Shown piece by piece: positions 49,842 through 59,138 of a stretch of 64,000 nt of DNA (position 1 is the stretch's first letter; each line of letters starts with the position of its first letter). A program made the position numbers and the translations under genes. The notes beneath the pieces are model-generated. The model searched no databases. It saw nothing but the letters and a program-made list of their open reading frames with translations, and was not told the origin of the DNA. The DNA lies in contig NZ_BMNG01000021.1 of NCBI RefSeq assembly GCF_014646335.1, positions 87,051 to 151,050 of the forward strand, given 5' to 3'. The DNA is from Streptomyces lasiicapitis. GTDB taxonomy: Bacteria > Actinomycetota > Actinomycetes > Streptomycetales > Streptomycetaceae.

Positions 49842-51742
49842 GCACGGTCGACGACAAGGGCGACAAGAGCGACAAGGGCAGCAAGAGCGGGGAGAAGGGC
49901 GAGGAAGACGCTCTCTCCACCGCCGCCCTCGACGCCGCCTTCGACGAGGACACCCTCCCCGCTCCCCCGGGCGCCACCCGCGCCCTCCTGCGCTCCCTGC
50001 TCGCGCCCCGCCGCGCCCGCGTGACCGTGGCCGCCGTGCTGCTGCTCGTCCAGCAGGTCGTCATCCAGGCCGGGCCGCTGCTCGTCGCGTACGCCATCGA
50101 CCGTGCCGTGCCCGCGTTCCGCGCTGACGACCACGGGCCGCTGATCGCGGTCGGCGTGGCCTACTTGGCGTGCGCGGCGGCCGCGGGCGCGTTCCAGTAC
50201 GCCTTCATCGTGGCGTCCGCCCGCGTCAACCAGGACGTGCTCCTCGATCTGCGCGGCCGCATCTTCCGGCACGCGCAGGCGCTGAGCGTGGACTTCCACG
50301 AGCGGTACACGTCGGGGCGGCTCATCTCCCGCGCCACCACGGACGTGGAGTCGCTGCGGGAACTGCTCAACGAAGGCCTCCAGGAACTGCTCACCGTCAT
50401 CCTGTCCTTCGTCTCCATCTCCCTGATGCTGCTCTGGCTGGACCTCGGCCTCGGCGCCGTCGCCGTCCTTTCGTTCGTGCCCCTGTACCTGCTGATCCGG
50501 CTGTACCAGCACCGCGCGGGGAAGGTGTACCGCGCCCGCTCCACCGCCATCGCCGCCGTCATCGTGAAGTTCACGGAGACGATGAACGGCATCCGGCCGG
50601 TGCGCGCGTTCCGCCGCGAGCGGGCCAACGAGGCGCAGTTCGCCGCGCTCAACCACCGGCACGAGCGCGTCAACGGCGACGCGCTGCTCGAAATGGCGCG
50701 GTACGTGGTGGGCTCCCGGCTCGTCGCGAACACGGCCGTCGCGGGCATCGTGCTGTGGGGCGCGTACCGCGTCGCGCAGGACACCCTCGCGCTCGGTGTG
50801 CTCGCCGCGGCCGTGCTGTATCTGCGCCGTCTGTACGATCCGATCGACCGGCTCGGCATGTTCCTCAACTCGGCCCAGTCGGCGTCGGCGTCCCTGGAGA
50901 AGATCGCGGGGCTGCTCGCGCAGACGCCCTCGGTCCCGGAGCCCGCGCCCGGCGCCGAGAAGCCGCTGCCCGAGCTTGCCTCCGAACACCCCGGCCGCAC
51001 CGTGGAGTTCGACGGAGTGCGGTTCGCGTACCGCACGGGCGGGGAGGTCCTGCCGCGCTTCGACCTGACGCTCCCTGCCGGGCAGACCGTCGCCGTCGTC
51101 GGCTCCACGGGCGCCGGCAAGTCGACGCTCGCGAAGCTGCTCGCCCGCTTCTACGACCCCACGGAAGGGCGGGTCCTCCTGGACGGCGTCGACCTGCGCG
51201 ACCTGGAGGGCGCGGAGCTGCGGCGCGGCGTCGTGATGGTGACGCAGGAGGCGTTCCTGTTCTCCGGGACGGTCGCCGAGAACATCGCGATCGGCCGCCC
51301 GGACGCCACCCGCGAGGACGTCGAACGCGCCGCGAAGGCGATCGGCGCCCACGACTTCATCAGCTCCCTGCCCGACGGCTACGACACCGACGTACGCAAG
51401 CGCGGCGGCCGCATCTCGGCGGGCCAGCGCCAACTGGTCGCCTTCGCCCGCGCGTTGCTCGCCGACCCCGCCGTCCTCATCCTCGACGAGGCCACCAGCT
51501 CCCTCGACATCCCCGGCGAGCGGGCCGTGCAGCGGGCCATGGACACCGTCCTGCGCGGCCGCACCGCCGTCGTGATCGCCCACCGCCTTTCGACGGTGGA
51601 GATCGCCGACCGGGTCCTCGTGATGGAACACGGCCGGATCGTCGAGGACGGCACCCCGGCAGAACTCATCACCGCGACGGGGCCGTTCGCGGAGCTGCAC
51701 CGGGCGTGGCGGGACAGTGTGGTGGGGAGCGGGTCGGCGTAA
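49838..51742 (+). CDS. ABC exporter subunit with active catalytic site (TMD-NBD half-transporter 2)
   Basis: The 634-residue partner begins at ATG 49838, after an Asp/Lys-rich N-terminus (DDKGDKSDKGSKSGEK). Six helices are followed by an NBD with Walker A GSTGAGKST and the normal catalytic Glu in VLILDEATSSLD. The signature is non-standard: ISAGQRQL in place of LSGGQRQ. With the first subunit's Asp at the catalytic position, this gives one degenerate and one consensus ATP site, as known for heterodimeric type IV exporters. The 4-base gene overlap fits equal production. The long in-frame opening to 47540 runs through the first subunit in another frame and is not real. Confidence 0.95.
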   Translation: MSTVDDKGDKSDKGSKSGEKGEEDALSTAALDAAFDEDTLPAPPGATRALLRSLLAPRRARVTVAAVLLLVQQVVIQAGPLLVAYAIDRAVPAFRADDHGPLIAVGVAYLACAAAAGAFQYAFIVASARVNQDVLLDLRGRIFRHAQALSVDFHERYTSGRLISRATTDVESLRELLNEGLQELLTVILSFVSISLMLLWLDLGLGAVAVLSFVPLYLLIRLYQHRAGKVYRARSTAIAAVIVKFTETMNGIRPVRAFRRERANEAQFAALNHRHERVNGDALLEMARYVVGSRLVANTAVAGIVLWGAYRVAQDTLALGVLAAAVLYLRRLYDPIDRLGMFLNSAQSASASLEKIAGLLAQTPSVPEPAPGAEKPLPELASEHPGRTVEFDGVRFAYRTGGEVLPRFDLTLPAGQTVAVVGSTGAGKSTLAKLLARFYDPTEGRVLLDGVDLRDLEGAELRRGVVMVTQEAFLFSGTVAENIAIGRPDATREDVERAAKAIGAHDFISSLPDGYDTDVRKRGGRISAGQRQLVAFARALLADPAVLILDEATSSLDIPGERAVQRAMDTVLRGRTAVVIAHRLSTVEIADRVLVMEHGRIVEDGTPAELITATGPFAELHRAWRDSVVGSGSA

Positions 51743-52133
51743 CGGCATCCTGCTGTTCTACGTCGGCGCAGGTCAGCGGCCGTTGTCAGTGGTGGCTGCG
51801 ACGATCGCCGTATGACTGAGGCGAACGCGAGTGCGGGCGCGGGGGCCGGATCGGGTTCGCATCCGCGACGCCCGAGCACCTGCTGAACCTCCGCACCCCG
51901 CGAGAAACCGCATACCGGACACAAGAATTCGGGCACCGAACGTAATCCAGCCAATGTGGGTTCACGCACCTGACATGTCCCTGTCTCGAATGGCACTCTT
52001 CCCCTCACCAGTCGCACGCGCGCTCACGCGCACGCGGCTCACGGCACCACGTACTGCCCTGCTCCGCCCCGGACGGTCACCGCCGTCCGGTCGCCCCCAG
52101 GCCGCTCGACCAGCGGTCGCGCAGAAGGAGTCC
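51743..52133. other. Intergenic region before the first M4 metallopeptidase
   Basis: It contains the conserved upstream block 51937-52004 and a purine-rich ribosome site (AAGGAG) at 52125-52130. Otherwise I see no gene. The less GC-rich segment at 51915-51965 contrasts with its surroundings and is probably the promoter. Confidence 0.5.
51937..52004 (+). promoter_or_regulatory. Conserved 68-bp upstream block, M4 protease gene 1
   Basis: The block aligns without gaps to 53932-53999 before the second M4 gene. Shared parts include CGAACGTA, GCCAA, CCTGACATGT, the CCTG-n-C core, and AATGGCAC followed by CTTCCCC. It lies about 130 bp before the start codon. It is probably a promoter plus regulator site kept since the gene duplication. 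Confidence 0.7.
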
Positions 52134-53822
52134 GTGTTGAGCAGTAACACCCCCACCCCCCGCAGACGTTCGGCCCGCAGGCGGGCCACCGCCATCGGCA
52201 CCTTCACGGCTGTCGCCGCCCTTCTCGGGATGGCCGTGCAGGCGGGCACCGCCACCGCCGACGGGACATCCGCCGGCACCAAGGCCGACACCGGCAGCCT
52301 GCCCATGAAGCTGTCCCCCTCGCAGCGCGCAGAGCTGATACGCGAGGCGGACACGGGCAAGGCCGCCACCGCCGAGGCGCTCGGTCTCGGCGCCAAGGAG
52401 AAGCTCGTCGTCCGCGATGTGATCAAGGACCGCGACGGCACCACGCACACCCGCTACGAGCGCACCTACGCCGGACTCCCGGTGCTCGGCGGCGACATGG
52501 TGGTCGCCACCGACAAGGCGGGCAAGGTCAAGGACGTCAACCGCGCCTCGAAGGCCAGCCTCACGGGCGTCGACACCGGCGCCGACGTGAAGCCCGCCGC
52601 GGCCGAGAAGCAGGCGCTCGGCGCGGCCAAGGCCGAGAAGTCCACCAAGACCAAGGCGTCGCAGGCGCCGCGCAAGGTCGTCTGGCTGGTCGACACCAAG
52701 GGCGGCGCCCCCGTCCTCGCGTACGAGACCGTCGTGGGCGGCCTCCAGAAGGACGGCACGCCGAACGAGCTGCACGTCGTGACCGACGCCGCCACCGGCA
52801 AGAAGCTGCGGCAGTGGCAGGCCGTGCACAACGGCACCGGCAACACGATGTACAGCGGCCAAGTCCCCCTCGGCACCGCCCAGTCGGGCTCGCAGTACAC
52901 GCTGACCGACACCCAGCGCGGCAACCACCGCACGTACAACCTGAACCGCGGCACGTCCGGCACCGGCACGCTCTTCAGCGGCCCGGACGACGTGTGGGGC
53001 AACGGCCAGCCGTCCAACATGGAGACCGCGGGCGCCGACGCGCACTACGGCGCGGCCCTCACGTGGGACTACTACAAGGGCGTGCACGGCCGCAACGGCA
53101 TCCGTGGCGACGGGGTCGGCGCGAGCTCCCGCGTGCACTACGGCAACAACTACTCCAACGCGTTCTGGCAGAACGGCTGCTTCTGCATGACGTACGGCGA
53201 CGGCGCGGGCAACGCCAAGCCGCTGACGTCGATCGACGTGGCCGCGCACGAGATGACGCACGGCGTCACTTCGGCCACCGGCAACATGCAGTACAGCCGC
53301 GAGCCCGGCGGTCTGAACGAGGCGACCAGCGACATCTTCGCCGCCGCCGTCGAGTTCAACGCCAAGAACCCCTCGGACGTCGGCGACTACCTCGTCGGCG
53401 AGAAGATCGACATCCGCGGCAACGGCACCCCGCTGCGGTACATGGACAAGCCCTCCAAGGACGGCAGGTCCCTGGACAACTGGAGCAGCAGCGCCGGCAA
53501 CGTCGACGTGCACTACTCCTCGGGCATCGCCAACCACTTCTTCTACCTGCTCAGCGAGGGCAGCGGGAAGAAGGTCGTGAACGGCGTCTCCTACGACTCG
53601 CCGACGTACGACAACAAGCCCGTGACCGGAATTGGCATTGAAAAGGCCGCCAAGATCTGGTTCCGCGCGCTCACCACGAAGTTCAACACGACCACCAACT
53701 ACGCGGCGGCGCGCACCGGAACACTCGCGGCGGCCAGCGAACTGTACGGCGGCACGAGCAGCGCCGAGTACAAGGCGGTCGCCAACGCGTGGGCGGCGGT
53801 CAACGTCGGCGCCAGGCCGTAA
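52134..53822 (+). CDS. Secreted M4-family (thermolysin-like) zinc metallopeptidase 1
   Basis: The product has 562 residues from GTG 52134; TTG 52137, with better spacing from AAGGAG, is an alternative. A signal peptide (about 1-45, ending TATAD) is followed by an FTP/PepSY-type propeptide (about 60-210), which includes KEKLVVRDVIKDRDGTTHTR. The mature domain shows zinc motif VAAHEMTHGVTSA (HExxH) and GLNEATSDIFAAAVEF (Glu ligand), then YSSGIANHFFYLLSEG with the catalytic His region. It should be an extracellular neutral protease that needs calcium and zinc. Its tandem neighbour (54084) is a close paralogue, and both share an upstream block. Confidence 0.95.
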   Translation: MLSSNTPTPRRRSARRRATAIGTFTAVAALLGMAVQAGTATADGTSAGTKADTGSLPMKLSPSQRAELIREADTGKAATAEALGLGAKEKLVVRDVIKDRDGTTHTRYERTYAGLPVLGGDMVVATDKAGKVKDVNRASKASLTGVDTGADVKPAAAEKQALGAAKAEKSTKTKASQAPRKVVWLVDTKGGAPVLAYETVVGGLQKDGTPNELHVVTDAATGKKLRQWQAVHNGTGNTMYSGQVPLGTAQSGSQYTLTDTQRGNHRTYNLNRGTSGTGTLFSGPDDVWGNGQPSNMETAGADAHYGAALTWDYYKGVHGRNGIRGDGVGASSRVHYGNNYSNAFWQNGCFCMTYGDGAGNAKPLTSIDVAAHEMTHGVTSATGNMQYSREPGGLNEATSDIFAAAVEFNAKNPSDVGDYLVGEKIDIRGNGTPLRYMDKPSKDGRSLDNWSSSAGNVDVHYSSGIANHFFYLLSEGSGKKVVNGVSYDSPTYDNKPVTGIGIEKAAKIWFRALTTKFNTTTNYAAARTGTLAAASELYGGTSSAEYKAVANAWAAVNVGARP

Positions 53823-53931
53823 CGGAGGCACCGCGCGGGGGCGTCGCCCCGGCCGTCCGGCGGCTCCAACCGGCCGGAGCGGCACCCCCGTTCACACGCT
53901 GTTCGCATTACGGACCTTGACCATCGGCCAA

Positions 53932-53999
53932 CGAACGTATTTTGGCCAACATTCAATCAAGGTCCTGACATGTACCTGGCCCAAATGGCACGCTTCCCC
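53932..53999 (+). promoter_or_regulatory. Conserved 68-bp upstream block, M4 protease gene 2
   Basis: The second copy of the block (see 51937) lies 84 bp before the GTG start. The best matches are CGAACGTA at the start, CCTGACATGT, and AATGGCAC-n-CTTCCCC at the end. The GC content is lower than around it, as in a promoter. Confidence 0.7.
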
Positions 54000-54083
54000 A
54001 CGCACGGCACACGAACACCGCACAGCACTTCTGGCCCGGGTGGTCCCCCATGCCACCCGGGCTCCCCCACACAAGGAGCTTGC

Positions 54084-55727
54084 GTGACCCCCCACATATC
54101 GATGAAGCGCTCCACGCTGGCCATCGCCACCGCAGTCGCCGCCGGAGCGCTGCTCACGGCCGGGCTCACCACCGGCGCGTCGGCGCAGCCGGACGTCAGC
54201 AGCACCAAGGCCACCACCCCGTCGGCCTCGCCCATGCAGCTCTCCGCCTCCGTGCGCGCCGGCCTCATCCAGGACGCCGGGACGAAGACGGCGGCCACCG
54301 CCGAGAAGATCGGCCTCGGCGCCAAGGAGAAGCTGGTCGTCCGCGACGTCGTCAAGGACCGCGACGGCACCACGCACACCCGCTACGAGCGCACCTACGA
54401 CGGACTGCCCGTCCTGGGCGGCGACCTGGTCGTGCACACCGCCAAGAGCGGCACGGTCAAGGGCGTCAGCAAGGCCACGAAGGCCTCCGTGAAGGTCGCG
54501 TCCACCAGCGCGAAGCTCGCGCCGAAGGCGGTCGCGAAGTCGGCCGAGGCGACGGCGGCGAAGACCGGCGAGACGAAGAAGGCCGACGCCAAGTCGCCCC
54601 GCAAGGTCGTCTGGGCCGCGCAGGGCAAGCCCGCGCTGGCCTTCGAGACGGTCGTCACCGGCACCCAGAAGGACGGCACGCCGAGCGAGCTGCACGTCAT
54701 CACGGACGCGGCGACCGGCAAGAAGCTGTTCCAGTACCAGGCCGTCGAGAACGGCAAGGGCCACAGCCAGTACAGCGGCGACGTCGAGGTGGGCTCCACC
54801 AAGTCGGGCAGCGGCTTCGACCTGACCGACGGCGGGCGCGGCGACCACAAGACGTTCGACCTGAACCACGGCTCCAGCGGCGGCAAGCTCTTCAACGACG
54901 CGGACGACACGTGGGGCACCGGCAAGCCGGCCGACGCGCAGACCGCGGGCGTCGACGCCGCCTACGGCGCCGGTCTCACCTGGGACTACTACAAGGACGT
55001 GCACGGCCGCAGCGGCATCAAGGGCGACGGCAAGGGCGCCACGTCCCGCGTGCACTACGGCAACAACTACGTCAACGCGTTCTGGCAGGACTCCTGCTTC
55101 TGCATGACGTACGGCGACGGCGAGGGGAACGCCAAGCCGCTCACGTCCATCGACGTGGCCGCCCACGAGATGACCCACGGCGTCACCTCGGCCACCGGCA
55201 ACATGGAGTACAGCGGTGAGTCCGGCGGCCTGAACGAGGCGACCAGCGACATCTTCGCCGCGGCCGTCGAGTTCAAGGCCGACAACGCCCAGGACAAGGG
55301 CGACTACCTCGTCGGCGAGAAGATCGACATCAACGGCGACGGCACCCCGCTGCGGTACATGGACAAGCCCTCCAAGGACGGCTCGTCCCTGGACTACTGG
55401 GACACCAACGCCGGCAACGTCGACGTGCACTACTCGTCCGGCATCGCCAACCACTTCTTCTACCTGCTGAGCGAGGGCAGCGGCGCGAAGGAGATCAACG
55501 GCGTCAAGTACGACAGCCCGACCAAGGACGGCTCGAAGGTCGAGGGCATCGGCCGCGAGAAGGCCGAGAAGATCTGGTTCAAGGCGCTGACCGCGTACTT
55601 CACCACCACGACGGATTACGCGCAGGCCCGTAAGGACACGGTGAAGGCTGCCGGTGACCTGTACGGCGCGGGCTCTGCGGAGCAGAAGGCTGTCGAGGCC
55701 GCCTGGACTGGCGTGAACGTCAAGTAG
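54084..55727 (+). CDS. Secreted M4-family zinc metallopeptidase 2
   Basis: From GTG 54084 (AAGGAG five bases upstream), the protein has 547 residues. The arrangement equals that of the first copy: signal peptide (about 1-37), propeptide with KEKLVVRDVVKDRDGTTHTR, catalytic VAAHEMTHGVTSA, GLNEATSDIFAAAVEF and GIANHFFYLLSEG. The two are closely related but differ in the signal region and linker, so each may be processed on its own. A strong hairpin 24 bp after the stop ends the transcript. Such tandem metalloproteases are common in Streptomyces as degraders of surrounding protein. Confidence 0.95.
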   Translation: MTPHISMKRSTLAIATAVAAGALLTAGLTTGASAQPDVSSTKATTPSASPMQLSASVRAGLIQDAGTKTAATAEKIGLGAKEKLVVRDVVKDRDGTTHTRYERTYDGLPVLGGDLVVHTAKSGTVKGVSKATKASVKVASTSAKLAPKAVAKSAEATAAKTGETKKADAKSPRKVVWAAQGKPALAFETVVTGTQKDGTPSELHVITDAATGKKLFQYQAVENGKGHSQYSGDVEVGSTKSGSGFDLTDGGRGDHKTFDLNHGSSGGKLFNDADDTWGTGKPADAQTAGVDAAYGAGLTWDYYKDVHGRSGIKGDGKGATSRVHYGNNYVNAFWQDSCFCMTYGDGEGNAKPLTSIDVAAHEMTHGVTSATGNMEYSGESGGLNEATSDIFAAAVEFKADNAQDKGDYLVGEKIDINGDGTPLRYMDKPSKDGSSLDYWDTNAGNVDVHYSSGIANHFFYLLSEGSGAKEINGVKYDSPTKDGSKVEGIGREKAEKIWFKALTAYFTTTTDYAQARKDTVKAAGDLYGAGSAEQKAVEAAWTGVNVK

Positions 55728-55751
55728 CCGGGCCCCTGGGCCTGTAGAGCC

Positions 55752-55789
55752 GGGCGGCATCCGGGGGTACCGAACCCTGGATGCCGCCC
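55752..55789 (+). terminator. Bidirectional hairpin after the M4 gene 2
   Basis: GGGCGGCATCC (55752-55762) pairs perfectly with GGATGCCGCCC (55779-55789), and an inner GGGGT/ACCC stem shortens the loop. It lies between convergent genes (the other ends at 55897) and may serve both. Confidence 0.8.
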
Positions 55790-55896
55790 GCACCACGTTG
55801 TGTTGTATCTGCGGGTTGGTGGGGGCTGGTCGCGCAGTTCCCCGCGCCCCTTAAAAGCACCTCCTTACCGCGCGCGTCCGGCTACCGCACACCCGC

Positions 55897-58527
55897 TCAC
55901 CGCATCAGCACCCCCGCGCCCTCCCCCGTCCCCTCCGACGGCACCGCCACCAACCCCAGTTCCGCGCCGTCCGCGAGGAGGCGGTGGGCAGGCAGGATGC
56001 GGACCGTGTAGCCGAACGGTCCTGTGCGGTCCAGGGCCAGTGGGCCCTCGTACAGGAGGCGGCCTTCCGTGTCGGGGCCGCTCGCGGGCTTCAGCGGGAC
56101 GGGGGTGGCGTCGGCGATGTGGTCCTCGGGGTCGACGCGGCCCGCGATGGCCTGCACCTCGACGTCGTCGGGGGTCAGTTCGCCGAGCTGGACGCGGACG
56201 CGCAGGGCGAGGGTGGCGCCGAGTTCGGCGGTGGCGCCGACGGCGGAGGCCTCCACGTGGTCGACGGCGACGCGGGGCCAGGCCGCGCGGACCCGGGTCT
56301 TCCAGGCGGCGAGCGAGGCGGCGGTGTCCGGCGCGAGCACGCGGTGGGCGCGCGCGGCGGGCACGTACAGACGCTCCACGTACTCGCGCACCATGCGGCC
56401 GGCGAGCACCTTCGGGCCGAGCCGGGTCAGGGTCCTGCGGACCATCTCGATCCAGCGGTCGGGCAGTCCGCCGGGCCCGTGCTCGTAGAAGCGGGGCGTG
56501 ATGCGGCGCTCCAGGAGGTCGTACAGCGCCGCCGCCTCCAGGTCGTCGCGGCGGTGGTCGTCGGTGGCGGCGCCGTCGGCGGTGGGGATGGCCCAGCCGA
56601 AGTCGGGCTCGAACCACTCGTCCCACCAGCCGTCCAGGACGGACAGGTTGAGGCAGCCGTTGAGCGCGGCCTTCATGCCGGAGGTGCCGCACGCCTCCAG
56701 GGGCCGCAGCGGATTGTTGAGCCACACGTCGCAGCCCGCGTACAGCCTCTGCGCCATCGCCATGCCGTAGTCCGGCAGGAACACGATGCGGTGGCGCACG
56801 CGCGGATCGTCGGTGAACCGCACCAGGTCCTGGATGAGCCGCTTGCCGCCGTCGTCGGCGGGGTGCGCCTTGCCCGCGACGACGATCTGCACGGGCCGCT
56901 CGGGGTGGGTGAGCAGCTCCATCAGCCGGTCCTGGTCGCGGAGCATCAGCGTCAGTCGTTTGTACGAGGGGACGCGGCGGGCGAAGCCGATGGTGAGGAC
57001 GTCGGGGTCGAGGACCTCGTCGATCCAGCCGAGTTCGGCGGTGGCGGCGCCGCGCTGCCGCCAGGACACGTGCAGGCGGCGCCGCACCTCGTCGACGAGC
57101 TGGGCGCGCAGTTCGCGGCGCAGCAGCCAGATGTCGCCGTCCTGGATGTCGGCGACGGCGTCCCAGCGTTCGGAGCCGCCGACGGACAGCGCGCGGTCGG
57201 TGCGCTCGCGGCCGATCTGGCGTGCGCCGAGGCGGATCACCTCGGGGGCGACCCAGGTGGGCGCGTGCACGCCGTTGGTGACGGAGGTGATGGGCACCTC
57301 CTCGGGGTCGAATCCCGGCCAGAGGCCCTGGAACATCTCCCGGCTGACCTTGCCGTGCAGCGTGGAGACGCCGTTGGCGCAGCGCCCGAGCCGCAGCCCC
57401 ATCACGGCCATGTTGAAGAGGTTGGGCTCACCGCCCGGGTAGGTCTCCATACCGAGCCGCAGCACCAACTCGACGTCGATGCCGGGCAGTTCGGCGGCAG
57501 GGCCGAAGTGATGCGCGACCAGCTCGCGGTCGAACCGGTCGATGCCCGCGGGCACGGGGGTGTGGGTGGTGAACACCGTCCCGCCGCGCACGGACTCAAG
57601 GGCGGCGTCGAAGTCGGCCCCCTCACGCACCAGTTCATGGATGCGCTCGAGCCCGAGGAACCCGGCGTGCCCTTCGTTGGTGTGAAAGACCTCGGGCTCC
57701 GGATGCCCGGTGAGCCGGCAGAGGGCCCGCACCGCCCGTACTCCCCCGATCCCCAGCAGCATCTCCTGAAGCAGCCGGTGTTCGCTGCCGCCGCCGTAGA
57801 GCCGGTCGGTCACCTCGCGCGCGCCGGGGTCGTTCTCCTCGACGTCCGAGTCGAGCATGAGCAGCGGTACGCGGCCGACCTGCGCCTGCCAGACGTGCGC
57901 GGCGAGTGCCCGGCCGCCGGGCAGGGCGAGCCGCACCTGGGCGGGCGTGCCGTCGGCCTCACGCAGCAGCGACACGGGCAGCTCGTTGGGGTCGAGCACG
58001 GGGTAGTGCTCCTGCTGCCAGCCGTCGCGGGTCAGGGACTGCCGGAAGTACCCGTGCCGGTAGAGCAGTCCGACGCCGATGAGGGGTACGCCGAGGTCGC
58101 TGGCCGCCTTCAGATGGTCGCCGGCGAGGATGCCGAGCCCGCCGGAGTACTGCGGCAGGGCGGCGGTGACGCCGAACTCGGGCGAGAAGTAGGCGATGGC
58201 GCGGGGCAGTTCACCGTCGGCCCCGGCCTGCCGCTCCTGGTACCAGCGCACCCCGGTGACGTACTCGCGCAGATCGTCGGCGGCCTCGCCGAGCCGCCGC
58301 AGGAACGCGTCGTCGGCGGCGAGCGCGGCGAGCCGCTCGGTCGGCACGGCCCCGAGCAGCCGCACGGGGTCGCCGCCCGAGGCCTCCCACAGCCCCGGAT
58401 CGACGTCACGGAAGAGATCACGGGTCCCGTCGTGCCAGGACCAGCGCAGATTACGGGCGAGCTCGGCGAGCGGCCCGAGCGGGGCGGGGAGCACGGGACG
58501 TACGGTGAATCGACGGATGGCTTTCAC
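55897..58527 (-). CDS. glgP: Alpha-glucan (glycogen) phosphorylase
   Basis: From GTG 58527 (AGAGG upstream) the product has 876 residues, the length of the actinobacterial alpha-glucan phosphorylases with an N-terminal DUF3417 (about 5-120, including LRWSWHDGTRDLFRDVDPGLW). It releases glucose-1-phosphate from glycogen ends. The PLP lysine is in GTSGMKAALNGCLNLSVLDGWW (Lys about 645). The C-terminal end differs from the classical phosphorylase. The gene is convergent with the M4 genes and in the glycogen set with glgX and glgE. The start in 58641 is longer but has no similarity. Confidence 0.93.
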   Translation of the reverse strand: MKAIRRFTVRPVLPAPLGPLAELARNLRWSWHDGTRDLFRDVDPGLWEASGGDPVRLLGAVPTERLAALAADDAFLRRLGEAADDLREYVTGVRWYQERQAGADGELPRAIAYFSPEFGVTAALPQYSGGLGILAGDHLKAASDLGVPLIGVGLLYRHGYFRQSLTRDGWQQEHYPVLDPNELPVSLLREADGTPAQVRLALPGGRALAAHVWQAQVGRVPLLMLDSDVEENDPGAREVTDRLYGGGSEHRLLQEMLLGIGGVRAVRALCRLTGHPEPEVFHTNEGHAGFLGLERIHELVREGADFDAALESVRGGTVFTTHTPVPAGIDRFDRELVAHHFGPAAELPGIDVELVLRLGMETYPGGEPNLFNMAVMGLRLGRCANGVSTLHGKVSREMFQGLWPGFDPEEVPITSVTNGVHAPTWVAPEVIRLGARQIGRERTDRALSVGGSERWDAVADIQDGDIWLLRRELRAQLVDEVRRRLHVSWRQRGAATAELGWIDEVLDPDVLTIGFARRVPSYKRLTLMLRDQDRLMELLTHPERPVQIVVAGKAHPADDGGKRLIQDLVRFTDDPRVRHRIVFLPDYGMAMAQRLYAGCDVWLNNPLRPLEACGTSGMKAALNGCLNLSVLDGWWDEWFEPDFGWAIPTADGAATDDHRRDDLEAAALYDLLERRITPRFYEHGPGGLPDRWIEMVRRTLTRLGPKVLAGRMVREYVERLYVPAARAHRVLAPDTAASLAAWKTRVRAAWPRVAVDHVEASAVGATAELGATLALRVRVQLGELTPDDVEVQAIAGRVDPEDHIADATPVPLKPASGPDTEGRLLYEGPLALDRTGPFGYTVRILPAHRLLADGAELGLVAVPSEGTGEGAGVLMR

Positions 58528-58620
58528 GGGGCACCTCTGTCGGAAAGGCGTACGTGGCGTATGCGTCGGCGCCGGACGGCGTCGGGGGCCGTCTCGGCTT
58601 ATCGACGGTAGCGGCGCGGG

Positions 58621-58668
58621 GGCCGCGCAGCCACGGCGCAATGGCGTGAGCGCCGTGGCCGCGCGGCC
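58621..58668 (-). terminator. Long near-perfect hairpin between the hemerythrin and glgP genes
   Basis: GGCCGCGCAGCCACGGCGC (58621-58639) pairs with GCGCCGTGGCCGCGCGGCC (58650-58668), one mismatch in 19 pairs, loop of ten. It is 14 bp past the hemerythrin stop codon and 94 bp before glgP, so it may end the former and limit read-through into glgP. Confidence 0.75.
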
Positions 58669-58682
58669 GGGCCGTGCCGTGC

Positions 58683-59138
58683 CTACCGCTCCCCGGCACC
58701 GGGCGGTGCCGGCGGGAACGGTACCTCCGCCAGGACCGGGACCAGCCAGGTCTCCTCGTACTCCAGGTGGGTCGTCAACTCACCTGACATGCGGTCGAAT
58801 TCGGCGAGGAACGCCGCGGGGTCGGCCGTGGCGAGGTCCGCGAGCAGGGCTACCAGGCTCTCCTTGATGCGGGCGATGGCACGGTGTTCCGTGCCGAGGC
58901 GTTCCAGGGTGGGGCGCAGGTGCGGGTGGTGGGCGGCGATGCCGGGGAAGACGTGGTCGTCCTCGCTGGTGTGGTGGAAGGTGAGCGCGTCGCAGAACTC
59001 CAGGCAGCGCCGGCGGATCTGCAGGCCGAGGCCCGGGGCCGGCGGGCGGCCCGGCCCCTGGTGGGCGGCGCGTTCGGTGAGGTGTGCGGCGGCCTCGGCG
59101 CGCAGGTGGACCAGTTCGCCGCGCAGCCAGTCGTGCAC
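58683..59138 (-). CDS. Hemerythrin-like (HHE) domain protein, N-terminus in question
   Basis: From GTG 59138 (MHDWLRGELVHLRAEAAAH) the protein has 151 residues. An HHE domain carries metal ligands in FHHTSEDDHVFPGIAAHHP and TEHRAIA, then HLEYEETWLVPVL. Such domains bind two irons and O2 or NO. The preceding sequence in the same frame encodes EIHTLADKLLEV but lacks ATG, GTG or TTG for over 100 bp. A good ATG at 59220 (MPTPTPAPTPAQQSPPG) is out of frame by one base relative to it, and a run of seven Gs (59174-59180) lies between. The true gene may be longer by about 28 residues (see findings). Confidence 0.8.
   Translation of the reverse strand: MHDWLRGELVHLRAEAAAHLTERAAHQGPGRPPAPGLGLQIRRRCLEFCDALTFHHTSEDDHVFPGIAAHHPHLRPTLERLGTEHRAIARIKESLVALLADLATADPAAFLAEFDRMSGELTTHLEYEETWLVPVLAEVPFPPAPPGAGER

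Noticed and set aside
47991..55727. ABC exporter and proteases as a peptide natural-product cluster
   Set aside because: No precursor peptide or modification enzymes are visible. The M4 proteases have own signal peptides and promoters, so they do not depend on the ABC exporter.
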